Assembly (NCBI GenBank): GCA_021791235.1
Contig: JAJYXA010000463.1
Span: 1 to 6,585, forward strand
Direction of reading: 5' to 3'
Source: Pseudomonadota bacterium
GTDB taxonomy: Bacteria; Pseudomonadota; Gammaproteobacteria; Burkholderiales; Thiobacillaceae
DNA: 6,585 bases
Of the stretch, positions 1 to 5,724 are shown one piece after another; position 1 is the stretch's first letter; every line of letters starts with the position of its first letter. Made by a program: the position numbers and the translations under genes. The notes under the pieces are model-generated. The model was not told the origin of the DNA. It saw only the letters and a list, made by a program, of their open reading frames with translations, and ran no database searches.

Positions 1-494
1 TCGCCAAGGCCTACCTGGAAGATTACGTCAAAGCCCATCCGGTCACCGACGCCGAAATTCAGGCGACGTACGACAAGGCCAAGGCCCAGCCGGTGGAGCC
101 CGAGTACCGTGCGCACCACATCCTGGTGAAAACCGAAGCCGAAGCGAAGAAACTGATCGCCGAGCTGGGCAGCAAGAAAGCCAAGTTCGAGGATCTGGCG
201 AAGAAATACTCCCAGGATCCCGGCTCGGCCAAGAACGGCGGGGCGCTCGACTGGTCTGACCGGCGTGCCTTCGTACCCGAGTTCTCCAACGCGCTGGCCA
301 GCCTGAAGAAAGGCGAACCCACCCAGACCCCGGTGAAGACGCAGTTCGGCTACCACATCATCCGTCTTGACGACACGCGCACGCCGAAACTGCCGCCGCT
401 GGATGCCGTGCGGGGCGAAATCGTCAAACAAATCCAGCAAGAACGCATCCGCGATGCCATCACGGCAGTTCGTTCCGGTGCAAAAATCGAGTAA
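1..494 (+). CDS. PpiC/parvulin-type peptidyl-prolyl cis-trans isomerase, 3' part
   Basis: This is the C-terminal 163 residues of a parvulin-family prolyl isomerase. Such proteins catalyse cis-trans isomerisation of Xaa-Pro bonds, usually as foldases or chaperones for exported proteins in the periplasm. The frame is open from the first base (first full codon at base 3), so the start and any signal peptide lie upstream; the GTG at base 93 is internal. Visible residues 37-42 (AHHILV) open the parvulin core. They are followed by FEDLAKKYSQDPGSAKNGG (62-80) and PVKTQFGYHII (110-120), and the two motif histidines sit in AHHILV and GYHII. The segment before the core resembles the helical linker of SurA/PrsA-like foldases. 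A short charged helix (IVKQIQQERI) and a tail ending in KIE follow the core. The family is certain; the substrate and exact subclass (PpiD, SurA or stand-alone PpiC) cannot be told from this part. Confidence 0.93.
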   Translation, partial: AKAYLEDYVKAHPVTDAEIQATYDKAKAQPVEPEYRAHHILVKTEAEAKKLIAELGSKKAKFEDLAKKYSQDPGSAKNGGALDWSDRRAFVPEFSNALASLKKGEPTQTPVKTQFGYHIIRLDDTRTPKLPPLDAVRGEIVKQIQQERIRDAITAVRSGAKIE

Positions 495-511
495 TACGCT
501 AATAATATTAA

Positions 512-528
512 GCGGGGCTTCGCCCCGC
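512..528. terminator. GC-rich hairpin between the isomerase gene and hfq
   Basis: A perfect 7-bp inverted repeat (GCGGGGC / GCCCCGC) with a TTC loop begins 17 bases after the isomerase stop codon and ends 23 bases before hfq. On the plus strand it is followed by CTTCACC, not a T-run, so it is a poor intrinsic terminator in that direction. On the minus strand it is followed by a T/A-rich stretch (TTAATATTATTA). It may act as a partial terminator, a processing or stability element, or an attenuator limiting read-through into hfq. I infer function only from shape and place. Confidence 0.35.
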
Positions 529-551
529 CTTCACCTGACAGGGAGCCGATC

Positions 552-794
552 ATGGCCAAAGAATACAACCACCTGCAAGACGTTTTCCTCAACACCCTGC
601 GCAAAGAGCGCATTCCGGTGTCGGTGTTTCTCGTCAACGGGATCAAGCTGATGGGGCGAATCGAATCGTTCGATCAGTTTGTGGTGCTGCTGAAAGGTCA
701 GGACCAGGCTGCACAGATGATCTTCAAGCACGCCATCTCGACCATCTCGCCTTCGCGCGAAGTGGTGTTGCCGCAGCGCGACGCCGAGGCTTAA
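552..794 (+). CDS. hfq: RNA chaperone Hfq, divergent form
   Basis: Hfq is a Sm-like protein that forms hexameric rings, binds small RNAs and mRNAs and promotes their pairing. This 80-residue protein has the whole Sm fold: the N-terminal helix ([13 protein letters not shown], 8-20), Sm1 ([20 protein letters not shown], 28-47) and the Sm2 signature FKHAISTI (58-65). Compared with E. coli Hfq from memory, proximal Q41, F42, K56 and H57 and the rim residues N13, R16 and R19 are kept. However, the usual DPF is DVF, Y25 of the distal face is Phe26, Q33 is Met34, Y55 is Phe58, and the loop between LLK and QM is two residues longer (GQDQAA). The acidic-tipped tail is very short. The start is supported by GGGAG at 541-545, six bases before the ATG. 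The neighbours are not the usual miaA or hflX, so this may be a second Hfq copy. Family confidence is high; the status as main or accessory Hfq is open. Confidence 0.93.
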   Translation: MAKEYNHLQDVFLNTLRKERIPVSVFLVNGIKLMGRIESFDQFVVLLKGQDQAAQMIFKHAISTISPSREVVLPQRDAEA

Positions 795-802
795 GCCCGG
801 AT

Positions 803-2410
803 CTATTCGACAGGGTTGGCCGATAGTTCGGCCGCCGTTCGCGCGTCAACCAGAACCGCGCTCCCCCCGCGATAAGCCTGCTTGTGGCGTGCGGGAATCG
901 CGGCCAGCCCGTGCCTGCCGTCCAGATACACCACGGCATAGCCTTGCGGATGGGTTGCAAGCCACTGGGTTGCGCTTGCCCCGGTCACCTCCGCCAGCGG
1001 CGTTTTCAGCCTGCCGAGAAACTGATATTGCGCGTGGTAGGTCGCGATATTCGCCACCGGGTGTCCTTCATCCTGCACCTGCCTGATCGCCAGGGCCATC
1101 GGCTTGACGTCGTACATGGGTTTGAGCGAATGCATGACGTCCACCTGCACCAGCGCCATCACGGCCGCGCCAAGCAGCGCCAGATTCGGCACCGGCGCTG
1201 CGCCGCGACGACCCGCCAACCAAACCACCCCGGCCAGCACGATCAGGACCACGCCCGGCCAGACTGGCGGCAAAGCCGCAACTTGGCCATGCAACGCCGC
1301 AATCCGCCCGGTGGCGGCCAGGATCATCACGCCACCCAACGCCGCTGCCAGCAATGCCGGCAGGCCAACGCGGGTGACATCCATACGCCCGGCCAGCAGG
1401 CGCGCCGTCAGCAGCGCAAAGGCAGGAAACAGCGGAACCAGATAATGCGGCTGCTTGCCGCTGATGAAACAAAAAGCAACGAACACCGGCAGCATCCAGG
1501 CCAGACAGAAGCGCGAACCGCGATCCAGACCGGCGCGACGGTGATCTATTAGCGCTTTCCACCATGCCGGCCAGGCGAACCAGGGGAACAGCAACAGCGG
1601 CAGCAGCGGCACGTACCACCAGAACGGGCGCCGGTGCGCAAAGGACTCGACCATGCGGTTGGCGGTCTGACCCCAGAAGATCGCATTGCGATAGGCTTCT
1701 CCACCCGTCATGCCGGCCGGCAGCGCCCACGACAGCGCGATCGCCGCGCCCAGCAGCACCGCCAGCAGCATCCCGCCGAACCAGCGGCCCCACTTCAGGC
1801 CCGGATTCCACCATGGCGCCAGCGCGGCAACCGGCAACAGATGCAGCAGGATGACCGGCCCCTTGGTCAGCACCCCCATGCCGATCGCGATCCCCAGCAT
1901 GACGAAGCCGCTGCGCTTCCCGTCGGTGGCTGAAAGCACGCCATGCAGGCCGAACAACGCCCAGAAGGCCAGGATCACGTCGAACATGACCGAGGTTGAA
2001 AAAACAATCCACAACAGCGCACTGGCCAGCACCAGCGCGGCCTGCCCGCCGAGACCGGCATGCTGCGGCCACAGGCGGCGGGCGAGACGATAGGTCAGGA
2101 ACAGCCCGCCGGCGGAAAACAGCGGCAGCACGAGGCGCGGCCACCACTCGTTGATGCCGAACAGCGCCCAGCCGGCCTGGAACATCCAGAACAGGAAAGG
2201 CGGCTTGTCGCTGTAGGGCGCGCCGTTCTTGAATGGCACCAGGAAATCGCCGCGCAGCCACATTTCCCAGGCTACGCTGACGTAGCGCGTTTCGTCGATC
2301 GGGGTCAGCGGGCGCGTCAGCAGCGCCACCACAGCCAGTGCTGCCAGCAGCAGCAGACTCAGCAACAGCAGGCTACGCCCGGAGGAATCAGGATTGTGTT
2401 GTGGATTCAT
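803..2410 (-). CDS. ArnT-like GT-C glycosyltransferase (PMT/GT83 superfamily)
   Basis: A 535-residue polytopic inner-membrane protein of the dolichyl-phosphate-mannose mannosyltransferase/ArnT superfamily. Known members take a sugar from a polyprenyl phosphate and attach it to lipid A or another acceptor on the periplasmic side. After a first membrane segment (about 13-31) comes the first periplasmic loop with the GT-C acidic pair IDETRY (D39, E40) and the SDKPP motif (67-71), both typical of ArnT-like enzymes. Many hydrophobic helices follow, and SGKQPHYLVPLFPAF lies in the middle. A longer open frame reaches 2497, but the ATG at 2408-2410 has AGGG (2417-2420) six bases ahead of it and begins a normal short cytoplasmic tail. 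I therefore chose that start, which overlaps the preceding gene by 23 bases. Its stop lies only eight bases from the convergent hfq stop. The sugar could be aminoarabinose or another; ArnT itself is not proven. Confidence 0.88.
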   Translation of the reverse strand: MNPQHNPDSSGRSLLLLSLLLLAALAVVALLTRPLTPIDETRYVSVAWEMWLRGDFLVPFKNGAPYSDKPPFLFWMFQAGWALFGINEWWPRLVLPLFSAGGLFLTYRLARRLWPQHAGLGGQAALVLASALLWIVFSTSVMFDVILAFWALFGLHGVLSATDGKRSGFVMLGIAIGMGVLTKGPVILLHLLPVAALAPWWNPGLKWGRWFGGMLLAVLLGAAIALSWALPAGMTGGEAYRNAIFWGQTANRMVESFAHRRPFWWYVPLLPLLLFPWFAWPAWWKALIDHRRAGLDRGSRFCLAWMLPVFVAFCFISGKQPHYLVPLFPAFALLTARLLAGRMDVTRVGLPALLAAALGGVMILAATGRIAALHGQVAALPPVWPGVVLIVLAGVVWLAGRRGAAPVPNLALLGAAVMALVQVDVMHSLKPMYDVKPMALAIRQVQDEGHPVANIATYHAQYQFLGRLKTPLAEVTGASATQWLATHPQGYAVVYLDGRHGLAAIPARHKQAYRGGSAVLVDARTAAELSANPVE

Positions 2411-3107
2411 GATCATCCCTATCAGTTTCGTCCAGCGCGGCATCGATCTGCTCGTCGAGGCTCTGGCCGTGACGGAAATGTCTGTAAAGGTAAGCACCCA
2501 GCGCGCCCGAGATCAGGAACAAGCCGATGGCGAGCGCGAGTTTCAAGGCGGGGTCGATGTGGACGCCGCTGCCGACCAGCGCGAACACCAGCGTCTGCGG
2601 CAGATAACCGAGCAGCGTGCCGGCAAAGAAATACACGGGCCGGATGCTGGAAATCCCCGCCGCCAGATTGGTCAACAGGTTGTTTCCCACTGGCAGCAGG
2701 CGGACCAGAACGGTCATGGCAAACGGATGGTCGTGTATGAAGCGATCGAAGCGCCCGGCGCGCTCGCCCAGCCGCGCACGCAGCAGGCCTTTGCCAAACA
2801 GGCGTGCATAAGCGAAGCTCAGCATGCTGCCCAGCAACGCAGCCAGTGCGCCGAGCACCGTTCCCAGCCCGATGCTGAAGGCATAGCCGCCGAGAAAGGC
2901 GATGATCTGGCGCGGCAGGCCGATGGCGGTGAAGATGCCGCCCATCAGCAGAAACAGCAGGGCGCCATTAATGCCGTGGCCGCGCACGCGCGCATCGATC
3001 CAGCTTTCGTTGATGCTGTTGCCGAGGCCGCTGGACTCGAACAGATAACCCAGCAGCGCCAGACTCAATATGAGCGCCAGGCCTTTGACGATGACGCGTG
3101 CCTTCAT
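2388..3107 (-). CDS. VTT-domain (TVP38/TMEM64, DedA superfamily) membrane protein
   Basis: A 239-residue integral membrane protein with a VTT (SNARE-associated/DedA) domain. Relatives in the DedA and related families have been shown to flip undecaprenyl phosphate or other phospholipids; the TVP38/TMEM64 branch is less well characterised. After an N-terminal helix (about 8-23), the core has GLPRQIIAFLGGYAF (63-77), with the small-residue re-entrant pattern. It also has VRLLPVGNNLLTNLAAGIS (135-153), with the R-x-x-P and GNN residues of the family, and LLGYLPQT (165-172). A C-terminal helix is followed by a strongly acidic soluble tail (about 215-239). Its ATG directly abuts the TAG of the upstream glycosyltransferase gene, and its 3' end overlaps the next gene by 23 bases, so translational coupling is likely. 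There is no clear Shine-Dalgarno of its own. A role in recycling or flipping the polyprenyl carrier used by its two neighbours is inference from context. Confidence 0.88.
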   Translation of the reverse strand: MKARVIVKGLALILSLALLGYLFESSGLGNSINESWIDARVRGHGINGALLFLLMGGIFTAIGLPRQIIAFLGGYAFSIGLGTVLGALAALLGSMLSFAYARLFGKGLLRARLGERAGRFDRFIHDHPFAMTVLVRLLPVGNNLLTNLAAGISSIRPVYFFAGTLLGYLPQTLVFALVGSGVHIDPALKLALAIGLFLISGALGAYLYRHFRHGQSLDEQIDAALDETDRDDHESTTQS

Positions 3108-3857
3108 CTACAGGTCTGAATCGGGCTCGATGACCGGCAGGCGCACGCGCCGCTGCAGCCAGGCCACGCCGAACAGGTCGACGATGCCCACCCAAAGCCG
3201 GTTGTGCACGCCGTATTTGGAGGTGCCGCGCTCGCGCGCGCGGTGGTGCACCGGAACCGAGACCACCGCACCGCCATTGCGCATCACCAGCGCCGGCAGG
3301 AAGCGGTGCATGTGATCGAAATTGGGGAGTTGAAGGAAAGTTTCGCGGGCAAATACCTTGAGGCCGCAGCCGGTGTCCGGCGTATTGTCCTTCAGCATGC
3401 GCGAGCGCACACCGTTGGCAATTTTTGATGACAGGCGGCGCAGGAAGGTGTCGTTGCGCCGGGCACGCCAGCCCGCCAGCAACTCCAGATTGGGCGGCTG
3501 CGCCGGATCGGCCAGCCTGGCCAGCAGCGCCGGGATATCGGCAGGATCGTTCTGCCCGTCCCCATCGAGCGTCGCAATCCATTCATGGCGCGCCGCATTC
3601 ACGCCCGTCGTCACCGCCCGGCTCTGTCCGCACGCGCTGCGATGGCGGATCACCCGCAGCATGGGGAACTCGGCTTTCAGCGTCTCCAGCCGCGCCTGGG
3701 TGGCATCGGTGCTGCCATCGTTGATGTAGAGGATTTCGAACGTGGTATTGCCGGACAGCGCCGCCGCAATTTCGCGCACCAGCGGTTCAACATTGTCCTG
3801 TTCGTTCTTGACGGGAACAACGACGGAAAGTCTGCCGTGGTAAGCATGTTTTGGCAT
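3108..3857 (-). CDS. Family 2 glycosyltransferase (polyprenyl-phosphate sugar synthase type)
   Basis: A 249-residue GT-A fold glycosyltransferase of family 2, in the DPM1/ArnC/GtrB-like group that moves a sugar from a nucleotide donor to a polyprenyl phosphate on the cytoplasmic face. The N-terminal strand LSVVVPVKNE (10-19) is followed by INDGSTD (45-51), the metal/nucleotide motif LDGDGQNDP (97-105), DTGCGLKVF (161-169), HRFLP (184-188) and RERGTSKYG (208-216). All are hallmarks of this subgroup. Unlike ArnC or GtrB it has no C-terminal pair of membrane helices; the protein ends shortly after one moderately hydrophobic helix (LWVGIVDLFGVAWL). It may therefore be peripheral and rely on a partner for membrane contact. 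It is the first gene of the minus-strand operon. No Shine-Dalgarno is visible before the ATG (upstream bases are AAATATAGCA), but no better start exists. Donor and acceptor are not known. Confidence 0.9.
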   Translation of the reverse strand: MPKHAYHGRLSVVVPVKNEQDNVEPLVREIAAALSGNTTFEILYINDGSTDATQARLETLKAEFPMLRVIRHRSACGQSRAVTTGVNAARHEWIATLDGDGQNDPADIPALLARLADPAQPPNLELLAGWRARRNDTFLRRLSSKIANGVRSRMLKDNTPDTGCGLKVFARETFLQLPNFDHMHRFLPALVMRNGGAVVSVPVHHRARERGTSKYGVHNRLWVGIVDLFGVAWLQRRVRLPVIEPDSDL

Positions 3858-4042
3858 TGCTATATTTGTGTGGTCGCTTGGTGTTGCGGAGCATCCCTAC
3901 GCCAGACCGCATCGACAGGCTTCCGAAGCTGGAAATTTCAGAAGCTTGGCATTCTAATTTATTTTCAACGCTACGTATGCCTCGGATGCAGCGGCCGGGA
4001 AGCCCCCTCGCCTGTGGTTTGCAGAATAAATGTCCCGACAGG

Positions 4043-4069
4043 TGTCGATTGTGCCCGGTCTGCTTCGTC
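4043..4069 (+). promoter_or_regulatory. ECF42-type promoter element, TGTCGA-N17-CGTC (copy 1)
   Basis: TGTCGA at 4043-4048 is followed after exactly 17 bases by CGTC at 4066-4069, and the ATG of the first YCII gene lies 73 bases further on. The arrangement matches, from memory, the promoter signature described for ECF42-group sigma factors (TGTCGA in the -35 and CG[A/T]C in the -10 region), whose typical targets are DGPF-protein genes. A second copy with the same spacing occurs before the next gene, and extra bases around the boxes are also shared (TTG after the -35, TT before and GTAG after the -10). Transcription probably starts a few bases past 4070. The element is seen directly; the sigma factor assignment is inference. 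Confidence 0.72.
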
Positions 4070-4130
4070 GTAGTGATGAAGGGCAGGTGTTCGACGCCAA
4101 CCGGAGCCCGATTCCCAACCTGAACCTGAC

Positions 4131-4136
4131 GAGGAG
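4131..4136 (+). promoter_or_regulatory. Shine-Dalgarno of the first YCII gene
   Basis: GAGGAG lies six bases before the ATG at 4143 and fixes that start. Confidence 0.75.
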
Positions 4137-4142
4137 AAACCC

Positions 4143-4562
4143 ATGCGATTCATGATCATTGTCAAAGCCACCGCCGAGTCCGAAGCCGAAACGCGCCCGG
4201 CCCCCGAAGAGGCCTTGCTGGCCGAGATGGTTGACTATCACGAGCAACTGTCCAAAGCGGGCGTGCTGCTTGATGCCTCCGGTCTTAAACCGAGTTCCCA
4301 AGGCTGGCGCATACGTTACAACGGCGGGACGCGCAGCGTGATCGACGGTCCTTTTGCCGAGACCAAGGAACTGATTGCGGGCTATACGCTGATCCAGGTG
4401 AAGTCGCGCGAAGAGGCCCTGGAATGGGCGCGGCGCTTCCCCAATCCGGTGGGTGCAGGCAAGCCGGCAGAAATCGAGGTGCGGCAATTGTACGAACTAG
4501 ACGACTTCGCGCCATCAGCCTCGATCGAGCGTTTCCGGGACATGGACGTAGGTGCGCGATAG
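4143..4562 (+). CDS. YCII-related (DGPF) family protein 1
   Basis: A 139-residue soluble protein of the YCII/DGPF family. These are small alpha-beta barrel-like proteins related to ferredoxin-like dimeric folds such as YciI; their reaction is unknown. The N-terminal strand MRFMIIVKA is followed by a helical acidic segment (EALLAEMVDYHEQL), then GVLLDASGLKPSSQG (40-54). The signature DGPFAETKELIAGY comes at 68-81 and a final helix-strand unit ends in EIEVRQLYELDDF. Beyond the core there is a charged extension (ASIERFRDMDVGAR), making it about 20 residues longer than the second YCII protein here. It opens the plus-strand cassette and has its own ECF-like promoter. In other bacteria such proteins are often encoded beside ECF42 sigma factors and PhnB/VOC proteins, which fits this neighbourhood. 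Family is sure; molecular function is not known. Confidence 0.92.
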   Translation: MRFMIIVKATAESEAETRPAPEEALLAEMVDYHEQLSKAGVLLDASGLKPSSQGWRIRYNGGTRSVIDGPFAETKELIAGYTLIQVKSREEALEWARRFPNPVGAGKPAEIEVRQLYELDDFAPSASIERFRDMDVGAR

Positions 4563-4608
4563 CCTCCCCTGGCGGCTGACACGAAATCGTTCGATTCCTC
4601 GCGGAACA

Positions 4609-4635
4609 TGTCGATTGAATTGCACCCCGTTCGTC
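4609..4635 (+). promoter_or_regulatory. ECF42-type promoter element, TGTCGA-N17-CGTC (copy 2)
   Basis: TGTCGA at 4609-4614 and CGTC at 4632-4635 are again separated by exactly 17 bases, in the gap between the first YCII gene and the first VOC gene. The bases TTG after the -35 box and TT before and GTAG after the -10 box are the same as in copy 1, while the middle of the spacer differs. That is what is expected for conserved sigma contacts rather than a recent duplication. The leader that follows also shares CAACCTGAA with that of the first YCII gene. The VOC gene can therefore be transcribed on its own from the same sigma factor. Confidence 0.72.
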
Positions 4636-4690
4636 GTAGCAAATGAGGGCCGGGCCGGAACCCCGCTCCGTCCCCGCCCCACAACCTGAA

Positions 4691-4697
4691 AGGAGAG
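4691..4697 (+). promoter_or_regulatory. Shine-Dalgarno deciding the start of the first VOC gene
   Basis: AGGAGAG lies only directly before the ATG at 4698 but six bases before the in-frame ATG at 4704. The second ATG has the normal spacing, so the protein probably lacks the first two residues (MN) of the longest frame. Confidence 0.6.
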
Positions 4698-4703
4698 ATG
4701 AAC

Positions 4704-5171
4704 ATGACCCCCACGCACGCAAAACCCATCCCGGACGGCATGCATACCCTTACCCCGCACCTGGTCTGCAGGAACGCCGCCGAGGCCATCGCGTTTTACG
4801 GAAAAGCCTTCGGCGCCGTCGAACTGTCGCGGCTGCCCGGCGCGGAAGGCAAGCTCATGCATGCGATGGTCCGCATCGGCGACTCCAGCCTCATGCTGGT
4901 CGACGAATTCCCCGACTGTGGCGCGTTCGGGCCGCAGTCGCTCAATGGATCGCCTGTGACGATTCACCTGTATGTCACGGACGTCGACGCAACCGTCGAA
5001 CGGGCCCTCGCCGCCGGCGCCAAGGTGACGATGCCGGTCAGCGACATGTTCTGGGGCGACCGCTACGGCAGGATCGAAGACCCCTTCGGCCACCAGTGGT
5101 CGATCGCCACCCACATCCGCGACCTCAGCCCGCAGGAAATCCAGGCTGCGGCAGCGACGTTCTGCGGCTGA
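4704..5171 (+). CDS. VOC family (PhnB-like glyoxalase/bleomycin-resistance fold) protein 1
   Basis: A 155-residue protein (157 if the ATG at 4698 is used) of the vicinal oxygen chelate superfamily, PhnB-like branch. It shows the paired beta-alpha-beta-beta-beta modules. The first has LTPHLVCRNAAEAIAFYGKAFG (16-37), GKLMHAMVRIGDSSLMLVDE (49-68) and the strictly family-like run up to SLNGSPV. The second has IHLYVTDVDATVERALAAGA (87-106), DMFWGDRYGRIEDPFGHQWSIATH (114-137) and a short C-terminal helix (SPQEI). The motif positions H53, H88 and the E/D-rich EDPFGH region could hold a metal, but catalytic use is unproven. Proteins of this sort are often annotated as glyoxalases or phosphonate PhnB homologues without biochemical support. 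It has its own ECF-like promoter and is followed by a 172-base gap. Family is sure; substrate is unknown. Confidence 0.92.
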   Translation: MTPTHAKPIPDGMHTLTPHLVCRNAAEAIAFYGKAFGAVELSRLPGAEGKLMHAMVRIGDSSLMLVDEFPDCGAFGPQSLNGSPVTIHLYVTDVDATVERALAAGAKVTMPVSDMFWGDRYGRIEDPFGHQWSIATHIRDLSPQEIQAAAATFCG

Positions 5172-5343
5172 TCACCTGCGCATCCGCATACCTCGACATG
5201 GGACGGAAAACGCTTGCCGTATCGGGGGGGCTCTGCCAGGCTGGCCTGGAAATCGCCACAGCCCGCGGAATAGCCGACAATCAAGCTGCAGAACACAGGC
5301 AAAATCGAGTTTCAACACCGACGACACTCACAAAGGAGACGCC
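5172..5343 (+). other. Intergenic gap before the second YCII gene
   Basis: This 172-base gap has no credible gene. It holds a run of seven G (5224-5230) and a small inverted repeat CCAGG-CTGG-CCTGG (5236-5249) with no T-run after it. I looked for a third TGTCGA-N17-CGTC element and found none on the plus strand; TCGACA at 5193-5198 is in the opposite orientation with no partner box. AAAGGAG at 5332-5338 is the ribosome binding site of the next gene. Confidence 0.5.
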
Positions 5344-5700
5344 ATGGCTTATCTGCTTTTGATCGTCGAACCGCACGGGCAACGCGATACGCGTACCGAG
5401 GAAGAGGCTCGCCAGCTCTATGACGAAATGGTGCGCTATGGCCAGGGACTCGCCGCGCGCGGCGTGCTGCGCGCCAGCGAATCGCTGCGGCCCGACCGGC
5501 ATGGCGTGCGCATCCAGCACCGCGACGGCAAGGCTGTTCTGCGCGACGGCCCCTTCGCCGAAGCCAAGGAAATGGTCGGCGGGTTTTTCCTCATCGACTG
5601 CACGACGCGCGACGAGGCCATCGCGATTGCCAGCGAATGCCCTGCCGCGCGCTGGGCGACCGTCGAGGTACGCGAAGTGGCCCCCTGCTACATTGGCTAG
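5344..5700 (+). CDS. YCII-related (DGPF) family protein 2
   Basis: A 118-residue YCII/DGPF protein, near the usual length of the family. It starts MAYLLLIVEP. A helix with acidic residues follows (EEEARQLYDEMVRYGQGLAARG), then VLRASESLRP (41-50), and DGPFAEAKEMVGGFF stands at 68-82, the same positions as in the first YCII protein. A helix-strand closing unit ends in TVEVREV. The start is well supported by AAAGGAG five bases before the ATG. It differs clearly from the first YCII protein outside the DGPF block, so the two are old paralogues rather than a fresh duplication. The next gene begins 24 bases downstream, so those two are probably translated from one message. Molecular activity is unknown. 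Confidence 0.92.
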   Translation: MAYLLLIVEPHGQRDTRTEEEARQLYDEMVRYGQGLAARGVLRASESLRPDRHGVRIQHRDGKAVLRDGPFAEAKEMVGGFFLIDCTTRDEAIAIASECPAARWATVEVREVAPCYIG

Positions 5701-5724
5701 GCCGTTTTTCAGAAGGGGGTCCCG

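Larger units (their letters stand above)
3858..4142. other. Divergent intergenic region between glycosyltransferase and YCII operons
   Basis: This 285-base stretch separates two divergent operons and I see no credible coding region in it. Its left part is AT-richer, with ATTCTAATTTATTTTCAA at 3951-3968. A TAGAAT on the minus strand (3951-3956) could be a -10 element for the glycosyltransferase operon, but no good -35 sits at the right distance. The right part carries the ECF-type promoter element at 4043-4069, listed separately, and the 5' leader of the first YCII gene. Confidence 0.5.

Noticed and set aside
93..95. GTG as start of the prolyl isomerase
   Set aside because: The frame is open and protein-like back to base 3, and the parvulin core would begin without its usual linker.
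2411..2497. Longer N-terminus for the ArnT-like protein
   Set aside because: It would extend deep into the VTT gene with a polar, basic, atypical leader, and the ATG at 2408-2410 has a well placed AGGG.
884..2740. Long plus-strand open frames opposite the GT-C and VTT genes
   Set aside because: They have the low-complexity, His/Gln/Arg-rich composition of GC-rich antisense shadows and no recognisable domain.
3912..3917. TCGACA, a minus-strand TGTCGA, upstream of the GT2 operon
   Set aside because: No CGTC or CGAC occurs 16-18 bases downstream of it on the minus strand, so the two-box pattern is missing.
5193..5198. TCGACA between the first VOC and second YCII genes
   Set aside because: It points away from the downstream gene and has no -10 partner at the right distance.
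5236..5249. Inverted repeat CCAGG-CTGG-CCTGG as terminator after the first VOC gene
   Set aside because: The stem is only five pairs and is not followed by a T-run.
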